Assembly (NCBI RefSeq): GCF_024228315.1
Contig: NZ_CP100455.1
Span: 434,001-498,000 of the forward strand
Source of the DNA: Halomarina pelagica
Lineage (GTDB): Archaea > Halobacteriota > Halobacteria > Halobacteriales > Haloarculaceae
Direction: 5' to 3'
DNA: 64,000 nucleotides
A program made the position numbers and the translations under genes. Position 1 is the stretch's first letter. The number at the start of each line of letters is the position of its first letter. Shown here piece after piece: positions 7,780 to 15,430 of this stretch. Below the pieces are notes generated by a model. That model made no database searches, was not told the origin of the DNA, and was given only the letters and a program-made list of their open reading frames with translations.

Positions 7780-9405
7780 ATGACTCAATCTAACACCACC
7801 CCCCGAAGCCGTCGCGAGTTCCTCGCCCGGGTCGGGGGAGCGAGCGGGCTGGTCGGACTGACGGCGCTGGCCGGCTGCAGCACGACCGAACCGAAGGGCA
7901 ACGGTTCGGGCGGCGACGGGAAGAGCAGCCTCCCGAAGTACACGTACATCAACAACCCCCAGAGCTACTCGCCGGAGCGCCACGACGCGATCAACCTCAT
8001 CGCCGACACGATGAACAAGGCGGGGTTCGACGTCGACGTGAAGGTGATGGAGTGGGGGTCGCTGTACAGCACGGTCACCCAGCAGCACGACTACGGGTTC
8101 GCGACGTGGTGGACGTTCTTCACCATCGACCCGGGGATCCTCCTCCCCGAGTACTTCCACTCCCGGAACACCGGCGAGGGCGAGGGGAACTACTCCGGAT
8201 ACACGAACGAGGACCTCGATCCGAAGCTCGAAGCCCAGTTGCGGACCGCAGACACCGCGAAGCGGACGGGGCTCATCCACGATATCCAGAAGACGCTGAT
8301 GGAGGACGTGCCCACGATGCCCATCGCGCAGATGCCGGACATCATGGCGCACAACAAGGACCAGGTCACCAACTGGAAACACCACATCGCGGGGTTCAAC
8401 TCCTACTACACGATGGTGAACCTGAAGGTGAACAACGAGAACAACGAGCTTCGCGGAACCTGGCCCGAGTCGCTCTCGACGATGAACGTCCTCGGGCACA
8501 ACGACGAGAACAAGCACAACTACCAGTTCAACGTCATCTACGACCGGCTCATCCAGTTCGACGAGAACATGAAGCCGGACCCCGAGTTGGGGCTCGCGAC
8601 CGACTGGAAGCGGGTCGACGAGACCACGATGGAGTACACCGTCCGCGAGTCGACGTGGCACGACGGCGAGCCGCTCACCGCGGAGGACGTGGCGTTCTCG
8701 TTCAACTACATCAAGGACAACGAGATCCCGCTCTACACGCTCCAGAACCAGTACATCGAGGGCGCGGAGGTCACCGGCGAGAAGACGGTGCAGCTCACGC
8801 TGGCACAGAACCTCGGCCCGGTGAACACCATCCTCGGGAGCCAGATCCCGATCATCCCCAAGCACAAGTGGGAGTCGCGCTCGAACCCGGCGAAGGCGAC
8901 GATCTCTAACCCCGTCGGGAGCGGCCCGCTCGTGTTCGACTACTGGGACAAGGGGAGCGAACTGGGGCTGAAGAAGAACCCCGACCACTTCGTCGGCGTC
9001 GACTTCGACAGGCGGTTCTGGCGGATCATCCCCGAGACCTCCACGCAGTGGGAACTGCTGAAGGGCGGGGACCTCAACTACATCCCGTTCGGCGGCATCA
9101 GCCGGCAGTTGAAGCAGAACGAGAAGCTCGACCAGATCGGCGTCGCGAAGGCACAGAGCACCTCGTTCTGGCACTTCACGGCCAACAACCGCAAGGAGGG
9201 GCTCGGGAAGACCGCCGTGCGACAGGCGGCGGTCAACTGCATCCCGCGGACGCAGATCGTCGAGCAGATCCTCTTTGGCTACCCCGACGTCGGCTCCAAC
9301 GTCGTGTCGAAGGCGTTCGGCGACCTCCACACCGACGACGTGAAGACGTACGAGGAGAGCCTCGAAGCCGCGAAAAAGAAGCTGAAGGACGCCGGCTACC
9401 TGTGA
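7780..9405 (+). CDS. Circularly permuted family-5 substrate-binding protein (peptide type)
   Basis: 541 aa with a Tat signal and lipobox at the N-terminus (RSRREFLARVGG, then TALAGCS), so it is a membrane-anchored extracellular protein. Domain order is unusual. Residues about 45-210 match the C-terminal half of DppA/OppA-type proteins: PERHDAINLIADTMNKAGFD, VKVMEWGSLYS, the ATWWTFFTIDP segment and GYTNEDLD. Residues about 240-541 match the family's N-terminal half: VIYDRLIQFDENMKPDPELG, WKRVDETTMEYTVRESTWHD, GEPLTAEDVAFSFN, NPVGSGPLVFDYW. It ends at AKKKLKDAGYL, which in DppA is the mid-protein LLKEAG site. It heads a binding protein-permease-permease-ATPase-ATPase operon. The ligand is probably an oligopeptide, inferred from the family and neighbouring peptidases. 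Confidence 0.85.
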   Translation: MTQSNTTPRSRREFLARVGGASGLVGLTALAGCSTTEPKGNGSGGDGKSSLPKYTYINNPQSYSPERHDAINLIADTMNKAGFDVDVKVMEWGSLYSTVTQQHDYGFATWWTFFTIDPGILLPEYFHSRNTGEGEGNYSGYTNEDLDPKLEAQLRTADTAKRTGLIHDIQKTLMEDVPTMPIAQMPDIMAHNKDQVTNWKHHIAGFNSYYTMVNLKVNNENNELRGTWPESLSTMNVLGHNDENKHNYQFNVIYDRLIQFDENMKPDPELGLATDWKRVDETTMEYTVRESTWHDGEPLTAEDVAFSFNYIKDNEIPLYTLQNQYIEGAEVTGEKTVQLTLAQNLGPVNTILGSQIPIIPKHKWESRSNPAKATISNPVGSGPLVFDYWDKGSELGLKKNPDHFVGVDFDRRFWRIIPETSTQWELLKGGDLNYIPFGGISRQLKQNEKLDQIGVAKAQSTSFWHFTANNRKEGLGKTAVRQAAVNCIPRTQIVEQILFGYPDVGSNVVSKAFGDLHTDDVKTYEESLEAAKKKLKDAGYL

Positions 9406-9446
9406 TCGCGCGACCGGCGACGGCAGACGACTAACACACCACACAC

Positions 9447-10424
9447 ATGGGAAAAGCACAATTCTTCGTCAGACGGGTGCTGCAGCTGGCCGTCACCTTC
9501 TGGGCCGTCGGGAGCGTCCTGTTCCTGCTCTTCCGGTTGATGCCCGGCGATCCGACGTCGTACATCATCTCCGGGCAGATGACCGCGGAGGCGAGACGAC
9601 AGATCATCGCGAGCTACGGCCTCAACGAACCGCTCTACGTCCAGTACGTGAAGTACATGGGGAACGCCCTGACGCTCAACTTCGGTCAGTCGTTCCACTC
9701 GAATCAGCCCGTCTCGGCGGTGCTCGCGACGTACCTCCCCAACACGCTCGTGTTGATGCTCACGGCGTTCGTCATCGCGTACGTCCTCGGCATCCTCCTG
9801 GGCGTGCTCGCCGGTTGGTACCGCGGTTCGCGGTTCGAGCGGAGCACGGTGATCGTCGCCCTCCTCGCGCGGAGCGTTCCGGCGTTCTGGGTCGGGTTGC
9901 TCGTGCTCTGGATCTTCGGCGCGGAGATGGGCCTCATCCCCATGAGCGGCATGACGAGCCTCGGCCACGAGAACACGAGCTTCTGGGGGATGGTCCTCTC
10001 GATCGACTTCCTCAGGCACCTGGCGGCACCGGCGCTCGTCCTCGCGTACTACTACATGGGCTACCCGCTGCTCATCATGCGCAGCAGCATGCTCGAGGTC
10101 CTCCGCGAGGACTTCATCGACGTGTGTCGCGCCAAGGGGCTGAGCGAGCGGAAGGTCATGTTCAACCACGCGGCGCGCAACGCCCTCCTCCCCATCGTCA
10201 CCGCGGCGGCGATCGCCCTCGGCTACGCGGTCGCGGGGAGCGTCCTCATCGAGACGGTGTTCGGCTGGCCCGGCATCGGCCGTGAGATGATCAACGCCGT
10301 GCTCCGGCGCGACTACCCGGTGGCACAGGGGACGTTCATGGTCCTCGCGGCGACGATCATCATCATGAACTTCCTCGCGGATCTGGCCTACGGCTACCTC
10401 GACCCGCGGGTGACCTACGACTGA
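9447..10424 (+). CDS. dppB: ABC permease, DppB/OppB type
   Basis: 325 aa with the family's standard layout. A first helix (FFVRRVLQLAVTFWAVGSVL) leads into the RLMPGDP motif of DppB proteins, followed by a periplasmic-type loop (GLNEPLYVQYVKYMGN) and five further helices. The cytoplasmic EAA loop reads DFIDVCRAKGLSERKVMFNH, which contacts the ATPases. It forms the transmembrane channel with the next gene. It lies 41 bp after the binding-protein gene and 2 bp before dppC. The symbol follows family position; the transported peptide is not determined. Confidence 0.9.
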   Translation: MGKAQFFVRRVLQLAVTFWAVGSVLFLLFRLMPGDPTSYIISGQMTAEARRQIIASYGLNEPLYVQYVKYMGNALTLNFGQSFHSNQPVSAVLATYLPNTLVLMLTAFVIAYVLGILLGVLAGWYRGSRFERSTVIVALLARSVPAFWVGLLVLWIFGAEMGLIPMSGMTSLGHENTSFWGMVLSIDFLRHLAAPALVLAYYYMGYPLLIMRSSMLEVLREDFIDVCRAKGLSERKVMFNHAARNALLPIVTAAAIALGYAVAGSVLIETVFGWPGIGREMINAVLRRDYPVAQGTFMVLAATIIIMNFLADLAYGYLDPRVTYD

Positions 10425-10426
10425 CC

Positions 10427-11473
10427 ATGAGTTCTGAACACTCAACCGACGCCTCGGCCCCCCAGCGGAGTTCGATCTTCGCCGACCTGGACGAGGCCGA
10501 CGCCGACGAGATCGACAAGTGGCAACGCACGCTTCGGCTCTGGCGGGAGACGCTCGCGGAACACTGGTCGCTGCTGACCGACGAGCTGTCGGTCAAGCTG
10601 TCGATGCTGACGCTCGCGTTCTTCATCCTCGTGGCGATCTTCGCCCGGCCGATCGTCGTGCCCGTCCCCCTCCCGGGCGTGGGGGGCGTGATCGTCCAGC
10701 CGTTCTCGTTGGCCCCCTACCCGCCGCTCGAACGGCAGTACACCGACGGTCTGACCATCGCGAAGTCGCTCGAACCCGCCTTCCTGGGCGGGCATCCGGA
10801 CTACCTGCTCGGCACGACCCAGCAGGGGTACGACATCTTCAGCCAGCTGGTCGCCGGCTCCCGCTCGGCGCTGCTCGTCGGCCTGCTCGCGGCCGTCTTC
10901 ACCGCCGGGATCGGGACGATGGTCGGGCTGATCGCCGGCTACTACGGCGGCTACGTCGACGACGCGCTGATGCGGTTCGTCGACTTCCTCTACGGCCTCC
11001 CGCTCCTGCCGACCGTGATCATCCTGGTCGCGGTCCTCGGCCCGAGCCTGTTCAACATCATCGCCGCGGTCGTCATCCTCCAGTGGCGCGCGACCGCGCG
11101 CGTGATCCGGTCGCAGGCGCTCTCGCTGCGCGAACGGCCGTTCGTGAAGGCCGCCCAGGTGGCGGGCGCGAGCGACTGGTACATCCTCACCCGACACCTC
11201 GCGCCGAACGTCCTCCCGATGTCGTTTCTCTACGGCTCCTTCGCGATCGCGTGGGCGATCATCACCGAGGCGGGCGTCTCCTTCCTCGGTCTCGGCGACC
11301 CCAACACGGTGTCCTGGGGGACGATGCTCCAGAGCGCCCGCTCGTACAACGCGCTGACGTTCGGCCAGTGGTGGTGGTTCGTCCCGCCCGGCATCTGCAT
11401 CGCGCTCGTGGTCATCAGCGGCTTCCTCATCGGCCGCGGCTACGAGGAGATCACCAACCCTAAACTTCAGTGA
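10427..11473 (+). CDS. dppC: ABC permease, DppC/OppC type
   Basis: 348 aa. An acidic cytosolic N-terminus of about 50 residues precedes a first helix (LSMLTLAFFILVAIF). A large loop carries LLGTTQQGYDIFSQLVAGSR, the family's GTD-GRD-like signature, and the EAA loop reads FVKAAQVAGASDWYILTRH. Five further helices end in GFLIGRGYEEITNP. The last codon is CAG and the stop TGA (11471-11473) lies in the pentamer TGACA, which borders the inserted TnpB element. Before insertion the TGA would have overlapped a GTG start of dppD. Partner of dppB in the membrane channel. Confidence 0.9.
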   Translation: MSSEHSTDASAPQRSSIFADLDEADADEIDKWQRTLRLWRETLAEHWSLLTDELSVKLSMLTLAFFILVAIFARPIVVPVPLPGVGGVIVQPFSLAPYPPLERQYTDGLTIAKSLEPAFLGGHPDYLLGTTQQGYDIFSQLVAGSRSALLVGLLAAVFTAGIGTMVGLIAGYYGGYVDDALMRFVDFLYGLPLLPTVIILVAVLGPSLFNIIAAVVILQWRATARVIRSQALSLRERPFVKAAQVAGASDWYILTRHLAPNVLPMSFLYGSFAIAWAIITEAGVSFLGLGDPNTVSWGTMLQSARSYNALTFGQWWWFVPPGICIALVVISGFLIGRGYEEITNPKLQ

Positions 11474-11600
11474 CATCCTCACCTGCCCTAAAAGGCGGGG
11501 CTTCCTACAAGGGAAGCCTCGTCGTCGGAGGTTTCAGAACTGAAGTCCCCGAGCGTCATCTGTCGGGATTTCCGACTCGACTCGCGGTGTCCTGTGGTGC
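11471..11600 (-). ncRNA. Candidate TnpB guide RNA (omega/reRNA, sotRNA-like)
   Basis: In the IS200/IS605 group the RNA that programmes TnpB overlaps the 3' end of tnpB and extends through the right-end hairpin into flanking DNA. Here that corresponds to the minus strand from inside tnpB through the hairpin at about 11482-11500 to the right end at 11471. The guide would then begin CTGAAGTTTAGGGTTGG, antisense to the end of dppC. The upstream limit is a guess, and no transcript evidence is available from sequence. Confidence 0.45.
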
Positions 11601-12789
11601 TGTCACGAGCACTCCCGTCCCGAGGCGAGTCATCGTCTGCCGGTTTCCAAGGCAGGCTCTCTCCCCACGGGTTGAGGCGACTGGCGACCTTCGCCGCCGC
11701 GTTGATGTCCGCTTGGTACTCCGTCACCCAACAGTCGTCGTGTGGACAGACGAACGCCGCCTGTGTGCTCCGCCGACCGAGCCGGTTGCAGGCGTGACAC
11801 GTCTGGGACGTGTACGCCGGGTTCACGAACCGCACCGGAATCCCCGCGTCGAGGGCTTTGTCCTCGATGCGTCCGGTGAGCCGGGCGAACGCCCAGGCGT
11901 GAAGCCGGCGGTTCATCCACTTGCCGTAGTCAAGGCGCTCGCGGATGTACGACAGGTCTTCAAGCACAATAACGGGGTTCTCGAACTGTCGAGCATATTC
12001 GACGGCCTCACGGGATGCCTTCTCGACAATGTCCGTGAGGGCGTTCTGGTAGTGCGTGAACCGTTCGTCAATTCGCCACTCGGCGTCTCGCCGTTGAAGC
12101 CGCTGGAGGGTCGTGAACATCTCTTTGCGGAGGTGTCGCGCCCGTCCACCGTCGTAAATGTACGGTTGGGTTGGAGTACCGTCCTTCAGGGCACAGCCCG
12201 TCAGGAGTTTCGATTCACCGATATCGAAGCCGACCGGCGTCGGGTCGTCCGGTTCCGCTGGTTCTGCAACCTCGTACTCGACGGTGACGTGAAGCACCCA
12301 GCTCGTGCGGTACTCTTGGAGTCGGAACTCTCCGACCGACACGTCGCCGTCGAGCAGGTCGCTCCACAACTCCCGCTGAGCGGGGTTGATACGGAGCGGA
12401 ATCCAGAAGGCGTTGCCACGTCCGGCCTGCGGGACGCGCCAGCAGAACTCGTGCGTGCGCTCCTCGGAGTGGTCGAGACGCCACCCTCGGTTCGTGAAGC
12501 GAACGGGGTGGTCGTCGTCCAATTCGGAGGCGTTGTACGTCCGGCGGAGTTGCGGGACGTAGTTTTTGAGCGCGTCCTTCGCGTAGGACGTGAGCGTGTA
12601 CGGCGTGACGACGTCGTTGACCGCCGTCTGCGTGTTCGCGCCGCTCTCGAACGCTTCGGAGAGCGCACGGCGGTACGTCGCCACGGTCCGCTGAAGCCGG
12701 TGCTCTTTGTGCGCCGTTGGTGGCGCGAGCGTGGCTTCGAGCGTTTTCGTGGCGGTGACTGTCACAACAGTATCAACGAATCTATGCAA
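11488..12789 (-). CDS. tnpB: TnpB RNA-guided endonuclease, IS1341 type
   Basis: 433 aa. After an N-terminal helical/wedge region of about 180 residues comes a RuvC-like nuclease with its three acidic positions: Asp in PVGFDIGESK, Glu in VIVLEDLSYI and Asp in YQADINAAA. A zinc ribbon (CHAC then CPHDDC) sits between the last two. A Ser/Asp-rich tail of about 60 residues follows. All catalytic residues are present, so the protein looks competent. TnpB proteins cut DNA matching their guide next to a target-adjacent motif. The start at 12789 is the longest choice; an internal GTG at TVTATKT is possible. Opposite in direction to the dpp operon. Confidence 0.9.
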   Translation of the reverse strand: MHRFVDTVVTVTATKTLEATLAPPTAHKEHRLQRTVATYRRALSEAFESGANTQTAVNDVVTPYTLTSYAKDALKNYVPQLRRTYNASELDDDHPVRFTNRGWRLDHSEERTHEFCWRVPQAGRGNAFWIPLRINPAQRELWSDLLDGDVSVGEFRLQEYRTSWVLHVTVEYEVAEPAEPDDPTPVGFDIGESKLLTGCALKDGTPTQPYIYDGGRARHLRKEMFTTLQRLQRRDAEWRIDERFTHYQNALTDIVEKASREAVEYARQFENPVIVLEDLSYIRERLDYGKWMNRRLHAWAFARLTGRIEDKALDAGIPVRFVNPAYTSQTCHACNRLGRRSTQAAFVCPHDDCWVTEYQADINAAAKVASRLNPWGESLPWKPADDDSPRDGSARDSTTGHRESSRKSRQMTLGDFSSETSDDEASLVGSPAF

Positions 12790-12823
12790 GTTAAGACTAT
12801 CGAAAAACTAAGTTCTGGTAGAG

Positions 12824-12958
12824 ATGCCGAACTTGAACATCGAAGTGAGCGACGAAGAGTACGAACGACTGAGCGAAGTGAAAGACGCACACGGCCTGAC
12901 GTGGCGAGGACTCGTCATACAGGGCGCGAAAGCGTTGGACACCGAGGGGCCACTGTAG
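12824..12958 (+). CDS. 44-aa protein of the TnpB element, divergent from tnpB
   Basis: ATG 12824 to TAG 12956-12958 encodes MPNLNIEVSDEEYERLSEVK, then DAHGLTWRGLVIQGAKALD and a short tail. The EVSDEEYERLSEVKDAHGLT stretch looks like a small ribbon-helix-helix or antitoxin-like DNA-binding protein, which is an inference from pattern only. It sits between tnpB and the left end of the element, pointing away from tnpB, so it is carried by the element. AT-richer DNA just upstream (12781-12815) could hold divergent promoters for both genes. Confidence 0.6.
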   Translation: MPNLNIEVSDEEYERLSEVKDAHGLTWRGLVIQGAKALDTEGPL

Positions 12959-13028
12959 GGCGAGGGGTGGCCGTCACGAACGCGATTCCTCCCCGCCGAA
13001 AACGGCGGGATTTCCTCGCTACCGCAAG

Positions 13029-14075
13029 ATGACAGGTACGCTACTCGACGTCGACGACCTCGAAGTCTACTACGAGACCGAGGACGGTCCCGCGCAGGCG
13101 GTCGACGGCGTGAGCTTCTCGCTCGAGGAGGGCGAGAACCTCGGGATCGTCGGCGAGTCCGGCTGCGGGAAGACGACGCTCGCGAAGGCGATCATCGGCA
13201 TCCTGCCCGACGCCGGCTACGTCAACGGGGGCTCGATCCGGTTCAAGGGCGAGGACCTCACGGAACTCTCCCGCCGGCAGCGACGCCGGTACCAGTGGGA
13301 GGAGATCTCGATGATCGCCCAGTCCGCGATGAACTCGCTCGACCCGGTCTACACCATCCGCGAGCAGATCGTGGAGGCCATCGAGGCCCACCGGCCGGGG
13401 ACGGGCCGGGTCGAGTCGACGCGGATCGTCACCGAGATGTTCGAACTCGTCGGGCTCGACCCCGACCGGGCCGACGACTACCCCCACCAGTTCTCCGGCG
13501 GGATGCGCCAGCGGGCGATGATCGCCATGGCGCTCGCGCTCGACCCCGCGCTGGTCCTCGCGGACGAGCCGACGACCGCCCTCGACGTCATCATGCAGGA
13601 CCAGATCTTGAAGCGCATCGGCGAGATCCAGGACCGCATCAACTCCTCGATGCTGGTCATCACCCACGACGTGAGCGTCGTCGCCGAGACGTGCGACCGC
13701 GTCATCGTGATGTACGCCGGGAAGATCGCCGAGGAGGGCCCCGTCGAGGAGATCTTCGGCTCCCCCTACCACCCCTATACGATCGGGCTCAAGCGGGCGT
13801 TCCCGAACATCAGGAAGCGCGAGCAGGACCTGATGAGCATCGCCGGCTACCCGCCGGAACTCGTCGATCCCCCCTCGGGCTGTCGGTTCGCCGCGCGCTG
13901 CCCGCTCGCCACCGATCGGTGCCGGAGCGAAGCGCCGTCGGCCCACCGGATGGGCGAGCTTCGGACGTACTGCCACTACGCGGAGGAGATCGACGCGGAG
14001 TTCCGCCCCGTCGCCGACCGGCCGGAGACGTGGGAGGGGACCGAGGCGGCGACCGAGGCCGCGGGGGGTGACTGA
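13029..14075 (+). CDS. dppD: ABC ATPase, DppD/OppD type
   Basis: 348 aa with Walker A GESGCGKTT, Q-loop IAQSAMNSLDP, signature FSGGMRQR, Walker B ALVLADEPTTALD and the switch His in VITHDVSV. The C-terminal peptide-transporter extension contains GCRFAARCPLATDRC and a later CHY, the Cys-rich segment of OppD/DppD proteins. The present ATG at 13029 uses an A donated by the TnpB element; the ancestral start was probably GTG in CAGTGACAGG. It overlaps the next gene by 8 bp. Confidence 0.9.
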   Translation: MTGTLLDVDDLEVYYETEDGPAQAVDGVSFSLEEGENLGIVGESGCGKTTLAKAIIGILPDAGYVNGGSIRFKGEDLTELSRRQRRRYQWEEISMIAQSAMNSLDPVYTIREQIVEAIEAHRPGTGRVESTRIVTEMFELVGLDPDRADDYPHQFSGGMRQRAMIAMALALDPALVLADEPTTALDVIMQDQILKRIGEIQDRINSSMLVITHDVSVVAETCDRVIVMYAGKIAEEGPVEEIFGSPYHPYTIGLKRAFPNIRKREQDLMSIAGYPPELVDPPSGCRFAARCPLATDRCRSEAPSAHRMGELRTYCHYAEEIDAEFRPVADRPETWEGTEAATEAAGGD

Positions 14076-15426
14076 CGTGAGCGACGACGAGCCCATCGTC
14101 CGCGTCGAGAACCTGAAGAAGCACTTCTCGGTGAGCGAGGGGTGGCTCGCGAGCCTCGCGCGGTCGGTCACCGGCGAGGAGGCGCGCGTCGTCCACGCCG
14201 TCGACGGCGTCTCGTTCGAACTCAACCGCGGTGAGACGCTCGGACTGGCCGGCGAGTCCGGCTGCGGGAAGACGACCACCGGCATGTCGCTGGTGAAGCT
14301 CCACGAGCCGACCGACGGGGACATCGCCTACCGCGGCACGCGCCTCGGCGAGGCGGACGACGAGGCGCTCGCCGCGTTCAGGCGGAACGCGCAGATGATC
14401 TTCCAGGACCCCTTCGAGAGCCTGAACCCGCGCATGACGGTGTACGACATCGTCGCCGAACCGCTGCGCGTCCACGACCTCCCCGCACAGACCGCCCGGG
14501 TGCGGCGGGCGCTCGAGTTCGCGGAACTCAAACCCGCGGACGCGTACTTCGATCAGTACCCACACGAGCTGTCCGGCGGCCAGCGCCAGCGCGTCGCCAT
14601 CGCCCGCGCGCTCGTGCTCGATCCGGACTTCATCGTCGCCGACGAACCCGTCTCGATGCTCGACGTGAGCCTCCGGGCGGGCGTGCTCTCGCTGCTCGAG
14701 CGGATGACCGACGAGTTCGACCTCTCGGTCGTCTACATCAGCCACGACCTCTCGCTGCTGCGTCACATGTGCGATCGCATCGCGATCATGTACATGGGGA
14801 AGATCGTGGAGATCGGCCCGACCGATCGGATCATCGAGGACCCGAAGCACCCCTACACCCGGGCGCTGGTGGACGCGGTTCCGGTCCCCGATCCCGACGC
14901 CGGCCGCGAGCGGGTCGAACTCGAGGGCGAGGTCGGCGACGTCATCGAGATCCCCTCGGGCTGTCGGTTCCGGACGCGGTGTCCGATGCTCATCGCCCCC
15001 GAGGAGTACGACCTCGGGGCCGAGGAGTGGGAGCGCGTCCGGCGGTTCATGCGCGTCGTCCAGCGGCGGGACGTCGATCACCTGTCCGCCGACGGGGAGC
15101 TCCTCCCGGAACCGGAGATCTCGGCGCGGTGCTTCCCGGAGGGGGGTCCCGCCGGGGACGCCGGGCGCGTCGTCGAGGAGGCGATCTCGCTCCTGGCGGC
15201 CGACCGGTGGGACGACGCGGAGGAACGCCTGACCGGCGCGTTCGAGGAGCGGAGCCCCTGCGCGACGGCCGTGCCGCCGCTCGAGACGAAGGCCGACGTC
15301 GCCGACGCGCGCGAGGTGGCGTGCCACCGCTACGAGGGCGAGGCCGTGGCCGATCCGGCGGGGTCCGACACCCCCGCCGGCGAGGGCGGTCGGGCGGGGA
15401 ACGCCGACGCGTCGGCCGACGACTGA
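14068..15426 (+). CDS. dppF: ABC ATPase, DppF/OppF type, extended C-terminus
   Basis: 452 aa, longer than the roughly 330 aa usual for the family. Walker A GESGCGKTT, signature LSGGQRQR, Walker B DFIVADEPVSMLD and switch SHDLSLL are all present. The peptide-transporter tail starts normally (GCRFRTRCPM). It is then split by a segment of roughly 100 residues (APEEYDLGAEEWERVRRFMR onward) before cysteines reappear in SPCATAV and VACHRYE. The extension ends in a low-complexity acidic tail. It overlaps dppD and completes the five-gene transporter. Confidence 0.88.
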   Translation: MTDVSDDEPIVRVENLKKHFSVSEGWLASLARSVTGEEARVVHAVDGVSFELNRGETLGLAGESGCGKTTTGMSLVKLHEPTDGDIAYRGTRLGEADDEALAAFRRNAQMIFQDPFESLNPRMTVYDIVAEPLRVHDLPAQTARVRRALEFAELKPADAYFDQYPHELSGGQRQRVAIARALVLDPDFIVADEPVSMLDVSLRAGVLSLLERMTDEFDLSVVYISHDLSLLRHMCDRIAIMYMGKIVEIGPTDRIIEDPKHPYTRALVDAVPVPDPDAGRERVELEGEVGDVIEIPSGCRFRTRCPMLIAPEEYDLGAEEWERVRRFMRVVQRRDVDHLSADGELLPEPEISARCFPEGGPAGDAGRVVEEAISLLAADRWDDAEERLTGAFEERSPCATAVPPLETKADVADAREVACHRYEGEAVADPAGSDTPAGEGGRAGNADASADD

Positions 15427-15430
15427 CCCG

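Larger units (their letters stand above)
11471..13029 (-). mobile_element. IS1341-type (TnpB-only IS200/IS605 group) element in the dpp operon
   Basis: The element carries tnpB on the minus strand and no TnpA. Its right end (plus-strand left side, 11471 onward) is TGACATCCTCACC followed by a CCTGCC/GGCGGG stem. Its left end has a perfect 7-bp hairpin CCCGCCG-AAAA-CGGCGGG at 12992-13009. The pentamer TGACA occurs at both junctions (11471-11475 and 13030-13034), as expected if insertion is next to a short target motif that equals the right cleavage motif. Removing the element with one pentamer gives CTTCAGTGACAGGTACG, which restores a GTGA overlap of dppC stop and dppD start. Confidence 0.85.

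Noticed and set aside
7750-9459. Long minus-strand frame opposite the binding protein
   Set aside because: The Val/Arg/His-rich composition and lack of motifs mark it as antisense shadow of the lipoprotein gene.
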